Part shown: one piece after another, positions 34,870 through 43,625 of the stretch | Layout of the letters: every line of letters starts with the position of its first letter | Position numbering within the stretch: the first letter of the stretch is position 1 | Assembly (NCBI GenBank): GCA_965219915.1 | Contig: OZ244794.1 | Coordinates: 2,046,001 to 2,110,000, forward strand | Source: Bin80 sp965219915 | GTDB taxonomy: Bacteria; Bacteroidota; Rhodothermia; Rhodothermales; Bin80 | Reading direction: 5' to 3' | Length of the DNA: 64,000 nt | Program-made: the position numbers and the translations under genes | The notes under the pieces: model-generated | The model's input: the letters and a program-made list of their open reading frames with translations, nothing else | What the model was told of the DNA's origin: nothing | Databases searched by the model: none

Positions 34870-36780
34870 CTACTTGTTTTCGTCATCGACAACCTCAAAA
34901 TCAGCATCATCAATCACGTCCTCCTCGGAGGCCTGTCCATTGTCTGACGTAGCCTCAGTAGTATCTTGCGCTTTCGCCTGCTGCGCAGCATATATCTCCT
35001 GGCTCGCCTCAGCCCAGGCCTCATTGAGTTGATCAATGCCACTCTCCAATTCTCCGTAATTCTCGGATTGGTGCAAGCCTTCCAGACGCTCAAGCGCAGA
35101 AGTAATCTTTGCTTTTTTATCGTCAGGAAGGTTTTCTCCGTACTCAGAGAGATTGTTTTTGGAAGTGTAAATCAGCGTATCCGCTTTATTGAGCAGTTCA
35201 ATCTCCTCACGCCGCTTTTTGTCCTCGGCCGCATTTTCTTTGGCCTGCTGTTTCATTTCCTCAATCTCTCTTTCCGAGAGCCCACTGGATGCTTCGATGC
35301 GTATGGACTGCTCCTTGCCTGTAGCTTTGTCCTTCGCACTCACGTTCAGTATTCCGTCCGCGTCCATATCAAAGGCGACCTCTATTTGCGGTATTCCACG
35401 CCGTGCAGGAGGAATTCCATCTAAGTGAAATTTTCCGATAGTTCGGTTGTGGATTACCAGATCCCGGTTACCCTGCAGTACATGGATCTCCACCGAAGGC
35501 TGATTATCAGCTGCAGTTGAGAACATTTCCTGCTTCCGTGTTGGGATAGTTGTGTTTGCTTCAATCAGCGTTGTCATAACTCCGCCCAGGGTTTCGATCC
35601 CCAAATTCAGCGGGGTTACGTCAAGGAGCAGTACGTCACTGATATCCTGAGACAGCACTCCACCCTGGATAGCCGCGCCCATTGCCACCACCTCATCTGG
35701 ATTAACAGACCTGTTCGGTGTCTTGCCGAAGAATTTTTTGACGGTCTCTTGCACAAGGGGAATCCTCGTAGAACCGCCAACCAGGATCACCTCGTCAATC
35801 TGATCTCGATTGAGTTTGGCATCCTCCAGAGCCTTCTCCATTGGAGCAACAGTACGCTTCACCAAGTGGCCGATCAGTTGCTCGAATTTTGAGCGTGAAA
35901 GCGTGTCGGTTAAATGTTTCGGGCCATCTGCTGTAGCAGTAATGAACGGCAGATTGACTGAGGTCTGCGTACTGCTTGAGAGTTCAATTTTGGCTTTCTC
36001 TGCGGCTTCTTTCAGTCGCTGGAGCGCCATCTTGTCGGCGCGCAGATCTACGCCCTCAGATTGCTTGAATGAGTCGGCAAGATAGTTGATCAGCTGCTGA
36101 TCAAAATCATCGCCACCGAGATGCGTATCGCCGTTTGTTGACTTAACTTCAAAGACGCCGCCTCCAAGTTCGAGGATGGAGATATCGTAGGTTCCTCCTC
36201 CGAGATCGTATACCGCAATCGTACGATCTTGCTGCTGCTTTCCAAGGCCGTAAGCGAGTGCAGCCGCAGTTGGTTCGTTGATGATTCTTCGAACCTTCAA
36301 TCCAGCAATCTGCCCCGCTTCTTTGGTTGCTTTCCGCTGGGCATCGTTATAGTAGGCAGGTACAGTAATGACCGCCTCCGTGACTTTTTCTCCCAGATAA
36401 TCTTCTGCAGTGCTCTTGAGCTTCTGCAGTATCATTGCCGAAATCTCCTGCGGCGTGTAGGTCTTGTCCTCTATGCTCACGCGGGCGGTTCCGCCTTCTC
36501 CTTTTACAACCTTATAAGGAACAGTCTTTAGCTCGCCCGGCACCTCAGAATAACTGCGGCCCATAAAGCGCTTGATCGAGAAGATGGTATTCTCGGCATT
36601 GGTAACCGCCTGCCTTTTGGCGGGGCCTCCAGCAAGTCGCTCACCGTCTTTCTTGAAAGCCACGACCGACGGGGTTGTGCGCCCGCCTTCGGAATTTTCA
36701 ATGACCTTGGGTTCGCCTCCTTCCAGGACAGCGACGACAGAGTTTGTTGTTCCCAGGTCAATTCCAATAATCTTGCTCAT
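34870..36780 (-). CDS. dnaK: Chaperone DnaK (Hsp70)
   Basis: A 636-residue Hsp70. The ATPase domain starts IIGIDLGTTNSVVAVLEGG; other signatures are YDLGGGTYDISILELG and ILVGGSTRIPLVQETVKKFF. The substrate domain contains LLDVTPLNLGIETLGGVMT, and the C-terminal tail is acidic (EEDVIDDADFEVVDDENK) as in most bacterial DnaK. No grpE or dnaJ lies beside it, so heat-shock partners are elsewhere. The region upstream has no recognisable CIRCE element. Confidence 0.98.
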   Translation of the reverse strand: MSKIIGIDLGTTNSVVAVLEGGEPKVIENSEGGRTTPSVVAFKKDGERLAGGPAKRQAVTNAENTIFSIKRFMGRSYSEVPGELKTVPYKVVKGEGGTARVSIEDKTYTPQEISAMILQKLKSTAEDYLGEKVTEAVITVPAYYNDAQRKATKEAGQIAGLKVRRIINEPTAAALAYGLGKQQQDRTIAVYDLGGGTYDISILELGGGVFEVKSTNGDTHLGGDDFDQQLINYLADSFKQSEGVDLRADKMALQRLKEAAEKAKIELSSSTQTSVNLPFITATADGPKHLTDTLSRSKFEQLIGHLVKRTVAPMEKALEDAKLNRDQIDEVILVGGSTRIPLVQETVKKFFGKTPNRSVNPDEVVAMGAAIQGGVLSQDISDVLLLDVTPLNLGIETLGGVMTTLIEANTTIPTRKQEMFSTAADNQPSVEIHVLQGNRDLVIHNRTIGKFHLDGIPPARRGIPQIEVAFDMDADGILNVSAKDKATGKEQSIRIEASSGLSEREIEEMKQQAKENAAEDKKRREEIELLNKADTLIYTSKNNLSEYGENLPDDKKAKITSALERLEGLHQSENYGELESGIDQLNEAWAEASQEIYAAQQAKAQDTTEATSDNGQASEEDVIDDADFEVVDDENK

Positions 36781-36953
36781 TTCTTTTTGTTGGAGTTTGT
36801 TGTCAATAATGTGAACACAACCGTAGCGAACAATAATCCGGCCATGGCTACAATTGGACAGAATGGCACATTTCTGCGTCAGTTATGTCCGTATCTGGCC
36901 ATGAACGCGCGACAATGATTCGGGTACAACGGGGGATTCTGTGCAGTTGCGCC

Positions 36954-37523
36954 ATGCGGTTCATACCCAATGCCATTACGATTTTTCGCATTGTGGTCAC
37001 CCCCTTAGTCATCGCTTGTCTTTTTCGAGACACGGCGTGGTCGCATTCGCTTGCCTTCGCCCTGTTTATCCTTGGGGCATTGTCAGATTTTGCGGACGGG
37101 TATGCTGCCCGTGCGCTGAAAATGAAAAGTCGCCTCGGACGCTTCCTTGATCCCATCGCAGACAAGGTACTAGTACTAGGCACCTTTTTTGCACTAGCTT
37201 GGTTGTATCCACAGCAGGTACCTTGGTGGGCAGTAGGTGTCATTGCCTTGCGTGATGTGCTGGTGACTGCGTTGCGTATGATCGCAGAGTCCGGTGGGCG
37301 GTCTCTTCGCACTATGCAGACTGCTAAGGTGAAGACTGCGTTGCAATTGGTATTTTTAGGTTTATTTTTACTGTTGCTCGTATTAAGTCATATATCCAGT
37401 ACGGGGCCGCTCGCTAGTAAACTGCTTGAGGGCTGGTTTATGTATGGATTCATGATTCTGTTGGTGGTCGTGACGAGTTTGACAGGAGTATTTTACTTCC
37501 AACCAAGATACTGGGTGAAATAA
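36954..37523 (+). CDS. pgsA: CDP-diacylglycerol--glycerol-3-phosphate 3-phosphatidyltransferase
   Basis: A 189-residue membrane enzyme that makes phosphatidylglycerol phosphate. ATG 36954 (MRFIPNAITIFRIVVTPLV) fits family N-termini; the frame runs 23 codons further upstream without family character. The CDP-alcohol phosphotransferase motif, D-G-x2-A-R-x8-G-x3-D-x3-D, is complete in DFADGYAARALKMKSR followed by GRFLDPIADK (about residues 52-77). Four to five helices follow. The pyrE frame begins at or over its stop codon, so the two are likely co-transcribed. Confidence 0.9.
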   Translation: MRFIPNAITIFRIVVTPLVIACLFRDTAWSHSLAFALFILGALSDFADGYAARALKMKSRLGRFLDPIADKVLVLGTFFALAWLYPQQVPWWAVGVIALRDVLVTALRMIAESGGRSLRTMQTAKVKTALQLVFLGLFLLLLVLSHISSTGPLASKLLEGWFMYGFMILLVVVTSLTGVFYFQPRYWVK

Positions 37524-37540
37524 TCAAGCAATCACTACCT

Positions 37541-38173
37541 ATTGCGTCTCGAGTAGCTCGAGAGTTACTGAGGATCGGAGCGGCAGCTGTTTCGAAGGGG
37601 GAACCGTTTGTTTGGGCCTCTGGAATGTTAGCACCGTTTTATTGTGACAACCGTCTCACGCTTTCGTATCCAGAAGTTCGCAGAATGCTGACGGACGGAT
37701 TCGCTGAAAAAGCTGCGGGTCTCGAGTTTGACTGTGTGGCGGGTGTAGCAACGGCCGGAATCGCTCACGCTGCATTCCTGGCGGAGCGCCTCTCTCTTCC
37801 CTTGGTTTATGTCCGGCCAGAGCCGAAGGGTCATGGGCACCAAAATCAGATTGAAGGGTCACTTGTGGAAGGGACAAAGGTTCTCATGATTGAGGATTTG
37901 GTTGCTACGGGTCTTTCAGCCATTCAGGCTGCCGAGGCCGTAAAGAACGCAACCGGTTTTATGCCAGTAGCTACGCTGGCGATCTTCACATATAAATTGG
38001 ACGGCGTAGCCGAACGGTTTGCGGACAGGGGGTCCCCGCTCGTAACACTGTCCAGCTTTGACACGCTGCTAGTGGAAGGGCTTGAGACCGGGTACTGGGA
38101 CCCCGAAATGGTGGAAACACTGCGAGAGTGGCGTAACAGCTATCAAGCGTGGACGTATGCAAATTGGAGGTAG
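37541..38173 (+). CDS. pyrE: Orotate phosphoribosyltransferase; start codon not standard
   Basis: This enzyme joins orotate and PRPP in pyrimidine synthesis. The PRPP motif is VLMIEDLVATGLSAIQAAEAV (the acidic pair at about two-thirds of the length), and the orotate loop is near VRPEPKGHGHQ. The first ATG in frame (37625) starts at MLAPFYCDNRLTLSYPE and would drop the helix VARELLRIGAAAVSKGEP and FVWASG, which are conserved in OPRT. Upstream to the nearest stop (37427-37429) the frame has no ATG, GTG or TTG. ATT 37541 is given here only as a plausible start; CTG 37511, CTG 37568 or ATA/ATC near 37520 are others. A sequence error is also possible. Confidence 0.8.
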   Translation: MASRVARELLRIGAAAVSKGEPFVWASGMLAPFYCDNRLTLSYPEVRRMLTDGFAEKAAGLEFDCVAGVATAGIAHAAFLAERLSLPLVYVRPEPKGHGHQNQIEGSLVEGTKVLMIEDLVATGLSAIQAAEAVKNATGFMPVATLAIFTYKLDGVAERFADRGSPLVTLSSFDTLLVEGLETGYWDPEMVETLREWRNSYQAWTYANWR

Positions 38174-38178
38174 GTGGC

Positions 38179-39423
38179 GTGACTAAGCTCATCGCGAGCA
38201 TCGTAACAGTAGGTGAAGAGCTCCTTATAGGTCAGGTTCTTGATACGAATGCTGCATACCTTGCGGCAGAGTTGACACGACTCGGTATTCCCGTTGAACG
38301 GTCGTTGACTGTTGGAGACGACAAGGAAGCCATTAGGGGGGCACTTGCTGAGGGTATGCATCATGGTCGACTAACTGTGTTAACAGGTGGTTTGGGACCA
38401 ACTCCTGATGATGTAAGCAGGGAGGCCGCCGCAGCGTTGATAGGATCGAATCTCAGCGTAGATACTACTGCACTTGCAGCGATTAAGCGTCGATTTGCCC
38501 TGTTGGGTCGGGATGTGCCTGCCGGTTCCGAGCGTGTTGCCAGTGTTCCAGACGGGTTTGAAGTGCTTTCCAACTCCAAAGGAACAGCTCCTGGACTATG
38601 GTATGAAGGAGATACCGGAAGTATAGTGGTTCTCCTGCCTGGTGTACCCCATGAGATGAGGGCGATTTTTTCTGAGCACGTGATCCCTAGAATTTGTTCA
38701 TTGAGTGGCCGTACAGTGATTGCGCAACGTACACTTCAGACCGCAGGAATAGGGGAAACTACGGTCCAGCGCCAAATTGAAGCCGTGTCTCATCTAATGG
38801 ACCCAGATGTTGTTGTTGCGTACCTGCCCAGATTACACGGCGTCCGAATAAGGCTGACCGTCACGGGAGAGGAGGCCAGCGATCGTCTGGATGCAGCGGA
38901 GAGACGCGTTCGTGCAAAGCTTGGATCGGCGGTATATGGCTGTGACGATGATACGCTGGAAGGGGTTGTAGGGGATCTTCTGAAGCGTCGTGGCCTTACT
39001 GTTGCTATTGCCGAGAGTTGCACCGGTGGTTTGGTACTAGACAAGTTGACAAATATTTCGGGGTCGTCAAGCTATGTATTGGGCGGTGTAGTGGCCTACT
39101 CAAATATTGTGAAACAACATCAATTGGGGGTTGATGGGGATACTCTAAATCAATTTGGTGCTGTAAGCGAACCTGTTGCCATGCAAATGGCAGAAGGCGT
39201 ACGTGCTCGTCTGGGAAGTGATTTGGGACTGTCTGTGACAGGAATTGCGGGTCCCTCAGGGGGGACCGAAGAGAAACCGGTTGGCACGGTCTGGATTGGG
39301 TATGCGGACGACCATCGGACCCGGGCCATCAAACATCAATTTGGGCGGGATCGTCGGCGCAATAAGGACAAAAGCGCAATTGCTGCGATAAATTTTATGC
39401 GTCAAGTATTGTTACGATCGTAA
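38179..39423 (+). CDS. cinA: CinA family protein (competence/damage-inducible, NMN amidase type)
   Basis: A 414-residue CinA. The N-terminal COG1058/MoCF-like half starts IASIVTVGEELLIGQVLDTN and has LTGGLGPTPDDVSREA; the C-terminal half (from about residue 260) is the nicotinamide mononucleotide amidase-type domain with VAIAESCTGGLVLDKLT and TGIAGPSGGTEEKPVGTVW. GTG 38179 is chosen because GGAGGT lies at 38166-38171 with a 7 bp spacer; a GTG at 38149 lies inside pyrE. It precedes recA, as in many bacteria. Confidence 0.93.
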   Translation: MTKLIASIVTVGEELLIGQVLDTNAAYLAAELTRLGIPVERSLTVGDDKEAIRGALAEGMHHGRLTVLTGGLGPTPDDVSREAAAALIGSNLSVDTTALAAIKRRFALLGRDVPAGSERVASVPDGFEVLSNSKGTAPGLWYEGDTGSIVVLLPGVPHEMRAIFSEHVIPRICSLSGRTVIAQRTLQTAGIGETTVQRQIEAVSHLMDPDVVVAYLPRLHGVRIRLTVTGEEASDRLDAAERRVRAKLGSAVYGCDDDTLEGVVGDLLKRRGLTVAIAESCTGGLVLDKLTNISGSSSYVLGGVVAYSNIVKQHQLGVDGDTLNQFGAVSEPVAMQMAEGVRARLGSDLGLSVTGIAGPSGGTEEKPVGTVWIGYADDHRTRAIKHQFGRDRRRNKDKSAIAAINFMRQVLLRS

Positions 39424-39430
39424 CAGGACT

Positions 39431-39464
39431 TTTGGCTGTATCTACTGTCAGAGTTGTATTTTTG
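39431..39464 (+). promoter_or_regulatory. Candidate Bacteroidota-type promoter for recA
   Basis: TTTG at 39431-39434 and TATTTTTG at 39457-39464, a full match to TAnnTTTG, with a 22 bp spacer, ending 23 bp before the recA start. The spacer is on the long side. No LexA-like dyad was noticed. Confidence 0.4.
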
Positions 39465-39487
39465 GGACAAATTACGAGAAGAAGGTC

Positions 39488-40510
39488 ATGACTGAAAAGA
39501 GAAATCCAAAGAAACGAGCGCTGGATCTTGCAATCAAGGAGATTGAACGGCAGCATGGTAAAGGCTCCATCATGCGGATGGGTGACGCACCACCTGTACA
39601 GGTGGAAGCTATTCCGACGGGATCAATTGCGCTGGATGCCGCGCTCGGTGTAGGAGGAATCCCACGTGGTCGAGTGGTAGAAATATTTGGACCTGAATCC
39701 TCGGGCAAGACCACACTTTCTATCCATTGTCTGGCCGAAGCGCAGAAGCTAGGTGGACAATGTGCATTCATTGACGCAGAGCATGCGTTCGATCCCTCGT
39801 ATGCTGAGCAGCTAGGTGTAGATATTGACCAATTGCTCATGTCTCAGCCTGACACGGGAGAACAGGCTTTGAACATCTGTGAGACACTGGTCAGGAGCGG
39901 TGCACTAGATTTGATTGTAGTTGACTCTGTTGCGGCATTGGTTCCCTCAGCCGAAATCCAGGGCGACATGGGAGACGCTCATGTGGGGTTGCAGGCCCGG
40001 CTGATGAGTCAGGCACTGCGGAAGTTGACCGGAATCGTGAGCCGCTCAAAGGCCGTGTTGATTTTTATCAACCAGCTCCGAGAGAAAATCGGGGTTATGT
40101 TCGGGAACCCGGAAACCACGCCGGGCGGAAAAGCCCTCAAATTCTACAGCTCGGTCAGGCTGGATATCCGCCGCATTGGTGCGATCAAGAGCGGCACAGA
40201 GGTTGTTGGCAACCGGACTCGCGTAAAAGTTGTCAAGAATAAGGTAGCTCCGCCTTTTCGCAAGGCTGAATTTGATATCGTGTACGGAGAGGGGATCTCG
40301 TCAGCGGGAGAGCTCGTGGACCTGGCGGTGGGTTATGATCTGATTACTAAGAGCGGTTCGTGGTATGGCTATGGAGATGTGAGGATGGGGCAGGGACGGG
40401 AGCAGGCAAAAAGATGGCTCGTGGAAAACCCAGAGGACTATGAGTTTATCAAGTCAGCCGTACGAACAAAGCTCGGGTTGAAAGATCCGGCAGGCAACCT
40501 TGAAGCATAA
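39488..40510 (+). CDS. recA: Recombinase RecA
   Basis: A 340-residue RecA, the strand-exchange ATPase of homologous recombination. Walker A is GPESSGKTT (about residues 67-75), Walker B is DLIVVDSVAAL, and the conserved stretch ALRKLTGIVSRSKA is followed by IFINQLREKIGVMFGNPETT. Length is normal, with a short C-terminal acidic tail. It lies 64 bp after cinA and is convergent with the TlpA-like gene. Confidence 0.98.
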   Translation: MTEKRNPKKRALDLAIKEIERQHGKGSIMRMGDAPPVQVEAIPTGSIALDAALGVGGIPRGRVVEIFGPESSGKTTLSIHCLAEAQKLGGQCAFIDAEHAFDPSYAEQLGVDIDQLLMSQPDTGEQALNICETLVRSGALDLIVVDSVAALVPSAEIQGDMGDAHVGLQARLMSQALRKLTGIVSRSKAVLIFINQLREKIGVMFGNPETTPGGKALKFYSSVRLDIRRIGAIKSGTEVVGNRTRVKVVKNKVAPPFRKAEFDIVYGEGISSAGELVDLAVGYDLITKSGSWYGYGDVRMGQGREQAKRWLVENPEDYEFIKSAVRTKLGLKDPAGNLEA

Positions 40511-40515
40511 CGGTT

Positions 40516-41022
40516 CTATTGAATCTGGGATTTCAGCTGTGTATTCAGTGTAGCTTCAAGTTCCTCTATGTTGACGAGGCCAGTGATCTGATTTGTGATC
40601 ATACCGTCTGCATCAATTACGTAAGTGGCAGGCAGTGCGATAACTCTATAGGCGGTTGCGACAGCATCGCTGCCAAGGAGGATTGGATAAGGTATTCCCA
40701 GTCTATTGGTATAGTGGGTAATAATTTCAGTGTCTCCCTGGTCTAGGGATATCCCAAGAACCGTTACACCATTTGCCTCCCATTTACGGTGCAGTTGAGC
40801 TAACAGTGGCATCTCCTGAAGACAGGGAGTACACCATGTAGCCCAGAAATTCAGAAGGACCGCACGCCCCTTTAATGAGGACAATTGCAATGAATCTCCC
40901 TCGATCGTTTTCAGCGTAAAGTCGGGAGCAGGGCGCACAGATACGCCCGGTAAGGCTCCCTGCTCAGGCGGATTGCATGCGATACAGACAGCAAGGACCA
41001 GTAAGCAGGCTGCAAATCTCAA
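40516..41022 (-). CDS. TlpA/ResA-like thioredoxin-fold lipoprotein
   Basis: A 168-residue thiol-disulfide protein anchored as a lipoprotein (VLAVCIACNPPEQ, Cys at about residue 16). The thioredoxin domain has the motif LLNFWATWCTPCLQEMPLL (Cys-Thr-Pro-Cys, about residues 62-65) and the cis-Pro region ALPATYVID. Such proteins reduce disulfides in the periplasm, often for cytochrome c maturation. The start overlaps the ytxJ stop by four bases (ATGA type), so the two are translationally coupled. Confidence 0.92.
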   Translation of the reverse strand: MRFAACLLVLAVCIACNPPEQGALPGVSVRPAPDFTLKTIEGDSLQLSSLKGRAVLLNFWATWCTPCLQEMPLLAQLHRKWEANGVTVLGISLDQGDTEIITHYTNRLGIPYPILLGSDAVATAYRVIALPATYVIDADGMITNQITGLVNIEELEATLNTQLKSQIQ

Positions 41023-41351
41023 GATGCCAGTAGAGGACTGACTGCTGAATAAATGTTATCCGCGGTCACGGCCCGGTGGGATGCGTTGAAGATTGCCTCG
41101 CCCTCATGAAGAACAATGACTTGTGGAGACTCATGTCGAATTCCAAAATGTGCTTCAATGTGGTTGGAAAGGGGCCGTGCAGTTTGAACTACAAGCTCAA
41201 AAACAGGGATATCAATCGTGACCATTTCCTGCCTTGCCATCGCAGATAGATCACAGGTATTACTGTGCTTGAATAATACGATGGGTTCTGACTGAGATTG
41301 ATCAAGGGCATCCTGGAGCCCATCGGTAGAATCAATTAACCGGTATGGCAT
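41019..41351 (-). CDS. ytxJ: YtxJ-type bacilliredoxin (DUF2847)
   Basis: A 110-residue single-domain protein matching the YtxJ family of monothiol bacilliredoxins. The active site is IVLFKHSNTCDLSAMA (Cys about residue 33, followed by x-x-Ser), and the cis-Pro segment is GIRHESPQVIVLHEG. In Firmicutes and Bacteroidota these remove bacillithiol from mixed disulfides. Presence suggests this organism makes bacillithiol; the biosynthesis genes are not in the window. It overlaps the downstream TlpA-like gene by four bases. Confidence 0.88.
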   Translation of the reverse strand: MPYRLIDSTDGLQDALDQSQSEPIVLFKHSNTCDLSAMARQEMVTIDIPVFELVVQTARPLSNHIEAHFGIRHESPQVIVLHEGEAIFNASHRAVTADNIYSAVSPLLAS

Positions 41352-41439
41352 GGGAGTGTATCAAGGGATGGCTTGCGATAATATCTACAACAATTATCAG
41401 GATTCAAGGTTCTATGTGCACCAAAATTTTACTTGATAC

Positions 41440-43233
41440 ATGAGCAGTCGACCGACCGGTGCAGAGGATGTACACTGGGACTTGACACATCTGTACGAAG
41501 ATGAAACTGCACTAAAGCAGGACTTAACAGCATTGCACGATGATGCCAAGCGTTTCTCTGAGAAATGGCGGGGGCAACTATCAGGTCTTGAGGCGTCCCA
41601 GTTGCAAAAAGCGATTACTGAGTATGAGCAGCTCCAGGAACGTTCTGGCCGGGCAATGACTTATGCTTATCTGTGCTGGGCAACGGCGACGCACGATCCA
41701 GAGCGCGGAGCACTCCTGCAATATGTCCGCGAGAGCTGTACAAGAATTGGGAAAGTTCTGCTTTTTTTTGGCCTGGAGTGGGTGAAGGTGGAAGACGAGC
41801 AGGCTAAGGCCCTGATGAAAGAGGATACGCTTGCTGGATATCGTCACTTTCTCGAGTGTGAGCGGTTGTTCAAGGACCATACCCTGTCTGAACCAGAGGA
41901 GCAAGTGCTAGCAGAAAAACAGGTGACGGGCAGATCTGCATGGATGCGCTATTTCACCGAAACCACTAGTCGGATGCGCTTCACGCTGCGTGGCGAGGAG
42001 CTGTCCCAAGAGCAAATACTTGCAAAATTGCACGGACAGGATCGGGAATTGCGTAAGGAGGCGGCGGACAGTTTTACTGAAGGACTAGTCTCAAAGGAGC
42101 ACACACTCACGTTTGTGTTCAACACGATTCTGGCGGACAAAGCAGCAACCGACCGTATGAGGAGTCTGCCGCACTGGCTTAGGGCCCGCAATCTCAGCAA
42201 CGAGATATCCGATGAGACTGCGGAGGCCCTGATAGACGCTGTGGTGAGTCGCTATGATTTGGTGGCCCGCTTCTATGATCTTAAAAGCAGGATTCTTGGT
42301 CTGAGCCCACTATATGATTATGACCGGTATGCTCCTGTTGGCGATAGTGAGGTTTATTACTCATGGGAAAAGGCAAAACAGATTACGCTGAAAGGCTACG
42401 GAGAATTTCACCCACTCTTGGGTCAAATCGCCGAACGATTCTTTGAGGAAAAATGGATTGATGCGCCTGTGAAAGAGGGTAAACAGGGTGGGGCATTTAG
42501 CCATGGCGCAGTTCCCAGTGCACATCCATACATCTTGCTGAACTATACCGGACGCGCGCGTGATGTACAAACACTTGCACATGAATTAGGGCATGGTGTG
42601 CATCAATTTCTTTCTAGAGACCAGGGATACTTGCAAGCCGGCACACCACTGACCACAGCGGAGACTGCCTCTGTGTTCGGAGAGATGCTTGTTTTTCAGC
42701 GTTTGTTGGCAGAGGAGTCAGATCCACAAAATGTGCTCGCACTTTTAATTAGCAAGATCGGCGATACCATGGCGACTGTCTTTCGCCAGGTTGCCATGAA
42801 CCGCTTTGAGGTTGAGATCCATACTGCAAGGCGAAAGGACGGAGAGCTTTCTGCAGATGCATTTGCAGATTATTGGATATCAACCCAGTCAGCAATGTTC
42901 AGAGAAAGCGTTACTCTAACTGACAATTATCGTCGTTGGTGGAGCTACATTCCACATTTCCTGCATACGCCAGGCTACGTGTACGCCTATGCATTTGGTG
43001 AGCTGCTGGTGCTGGCCCTGTATGCCCGCTACTTGGAGTCTCCGGATACGTTTCCTGTTCGGTACATCGAGCTCATGCGTGCGGGTGGGTCGGACTGGCC
43101 ACACACGCTTGTCGGTCGCTTGGGCGTAGACTTGCAGGATCCGGCCTTCTGGCAGCAGGGCTTGAATGCAATAGAGACGCTTATTGAGCGCGCCGAGGCA
43201 GTCTACACGGATTGTCAGCGGGCCTCAGGATGA
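41440..43233 (+). CDS. M3 family oligoendopeptidase
   Basis: A 597-residue zinc metallopeptidase of the PepF type. The N-terminus is EDVHWDLTHLYEDETAL, typical of this family, and the zinc site is QTLAHELGHGVHQFL (HExxH at about residues 380-384) with the third ligand Glu in LTTAETASVFGEMLVFQ. It cleaves short peptides in the cytoplasm; there is no signal peptide. It starts 88 bp from the divergent ytxJ gene. Confidence 0.94.
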   Translation: MSSRPTGAEDVHWDLTHLYEDETALKQDLTALHDDAKRFSEKWRGQLSGLEASQLQKAITEYEQLQERSGRAMTYAYLCWATATHDPERGALLQYVRESCTRIGKVLLFFGLEWVKVEDEQAKALMKEDTLAGYRHFLECERLFKDHTLSEPEEQVLAEKQVTGRSAWMRYFTETTSRMRFTLRGEELSQEQILAKLHGQDRELRKEAADSFTEGLVSKEHTLTFVFNTILADKAATDRMRSLPHWLRARNLSNEISDETAEALIDAVVSRYDLVARFYDLKSRILGLSPLYDYDRYAPVGDSEVYYSWEKAKQITLKGYGEFHPLLGQIAERFFEEKWIDAPVKEGKQGGAFSHGAVPSAHPYILLNYTGRARDVQTLAHELGHGVHQFLSRDQGYLQAGTPLTTAETASVFGEMLVFQRLLAEESDPQNVLALLISKIGDTMATVFRQVAMNRFEVEIHTARRKDGELSADAFADYWISTQSAMFRESVTLTDNYRRWWSYIPHFLHTPGYVYAYAFGELLVLALYARYLESPDTFPVRYIELMRAGGSDWPHTLVGRLGVDLQDPAFWQQGLNAIETLIERAEAVYTDCQRASG

Positions 43234-43625
43234 CCTATTGTTGAATTTCGTGTCGCATAGCACGATCCTAGCTCGCTTAATCGAAGATTCTGCCTGTTGT
43301 ATACTAGGATTTGGCCCAATACCCGGCTTGGATTCGATGGTAAGGATTTGGGAATTGAGAAAGCGGACGGTTTCACCGGAGCCGTTGCAGCGTTTTCAAT
43401 TACGAACGGATACTTATTGAAGAGGGCTACACAATTACGTAACAGCCCTGAACTTCACACCGGCCTGATTTTGCAACAGTCGACCTGACCCATCTTCGAT
43501 ATGAGGCTCTTGTTCGAGTTCTCTAAATTGAGGGACTTGCAATCCTCCTGCAACCCACAAAGTATGCGTTTAGACCTCCCAGAGCAATACTCACCTCCGA
43601 ACGATAGAATTTTCAAGAGTTGTGC
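43234..43625. other. Intergenic region, no gene seen
   Basis: This 390 bp stretch lies between convergent genes. A 63-codon plus-strand frame (43297-43488) has no start context or family match. TCGTG/CACGA near 43247-43264 may pair weakly. Nothing else is supportable. Confidence 0.5.

Noticed and set aside
39424..39487. LexA-type operator before recA
   Set aside because: No convincing dyad was seen; the Bacteroidota-type promoter match is the better explanation of the region.
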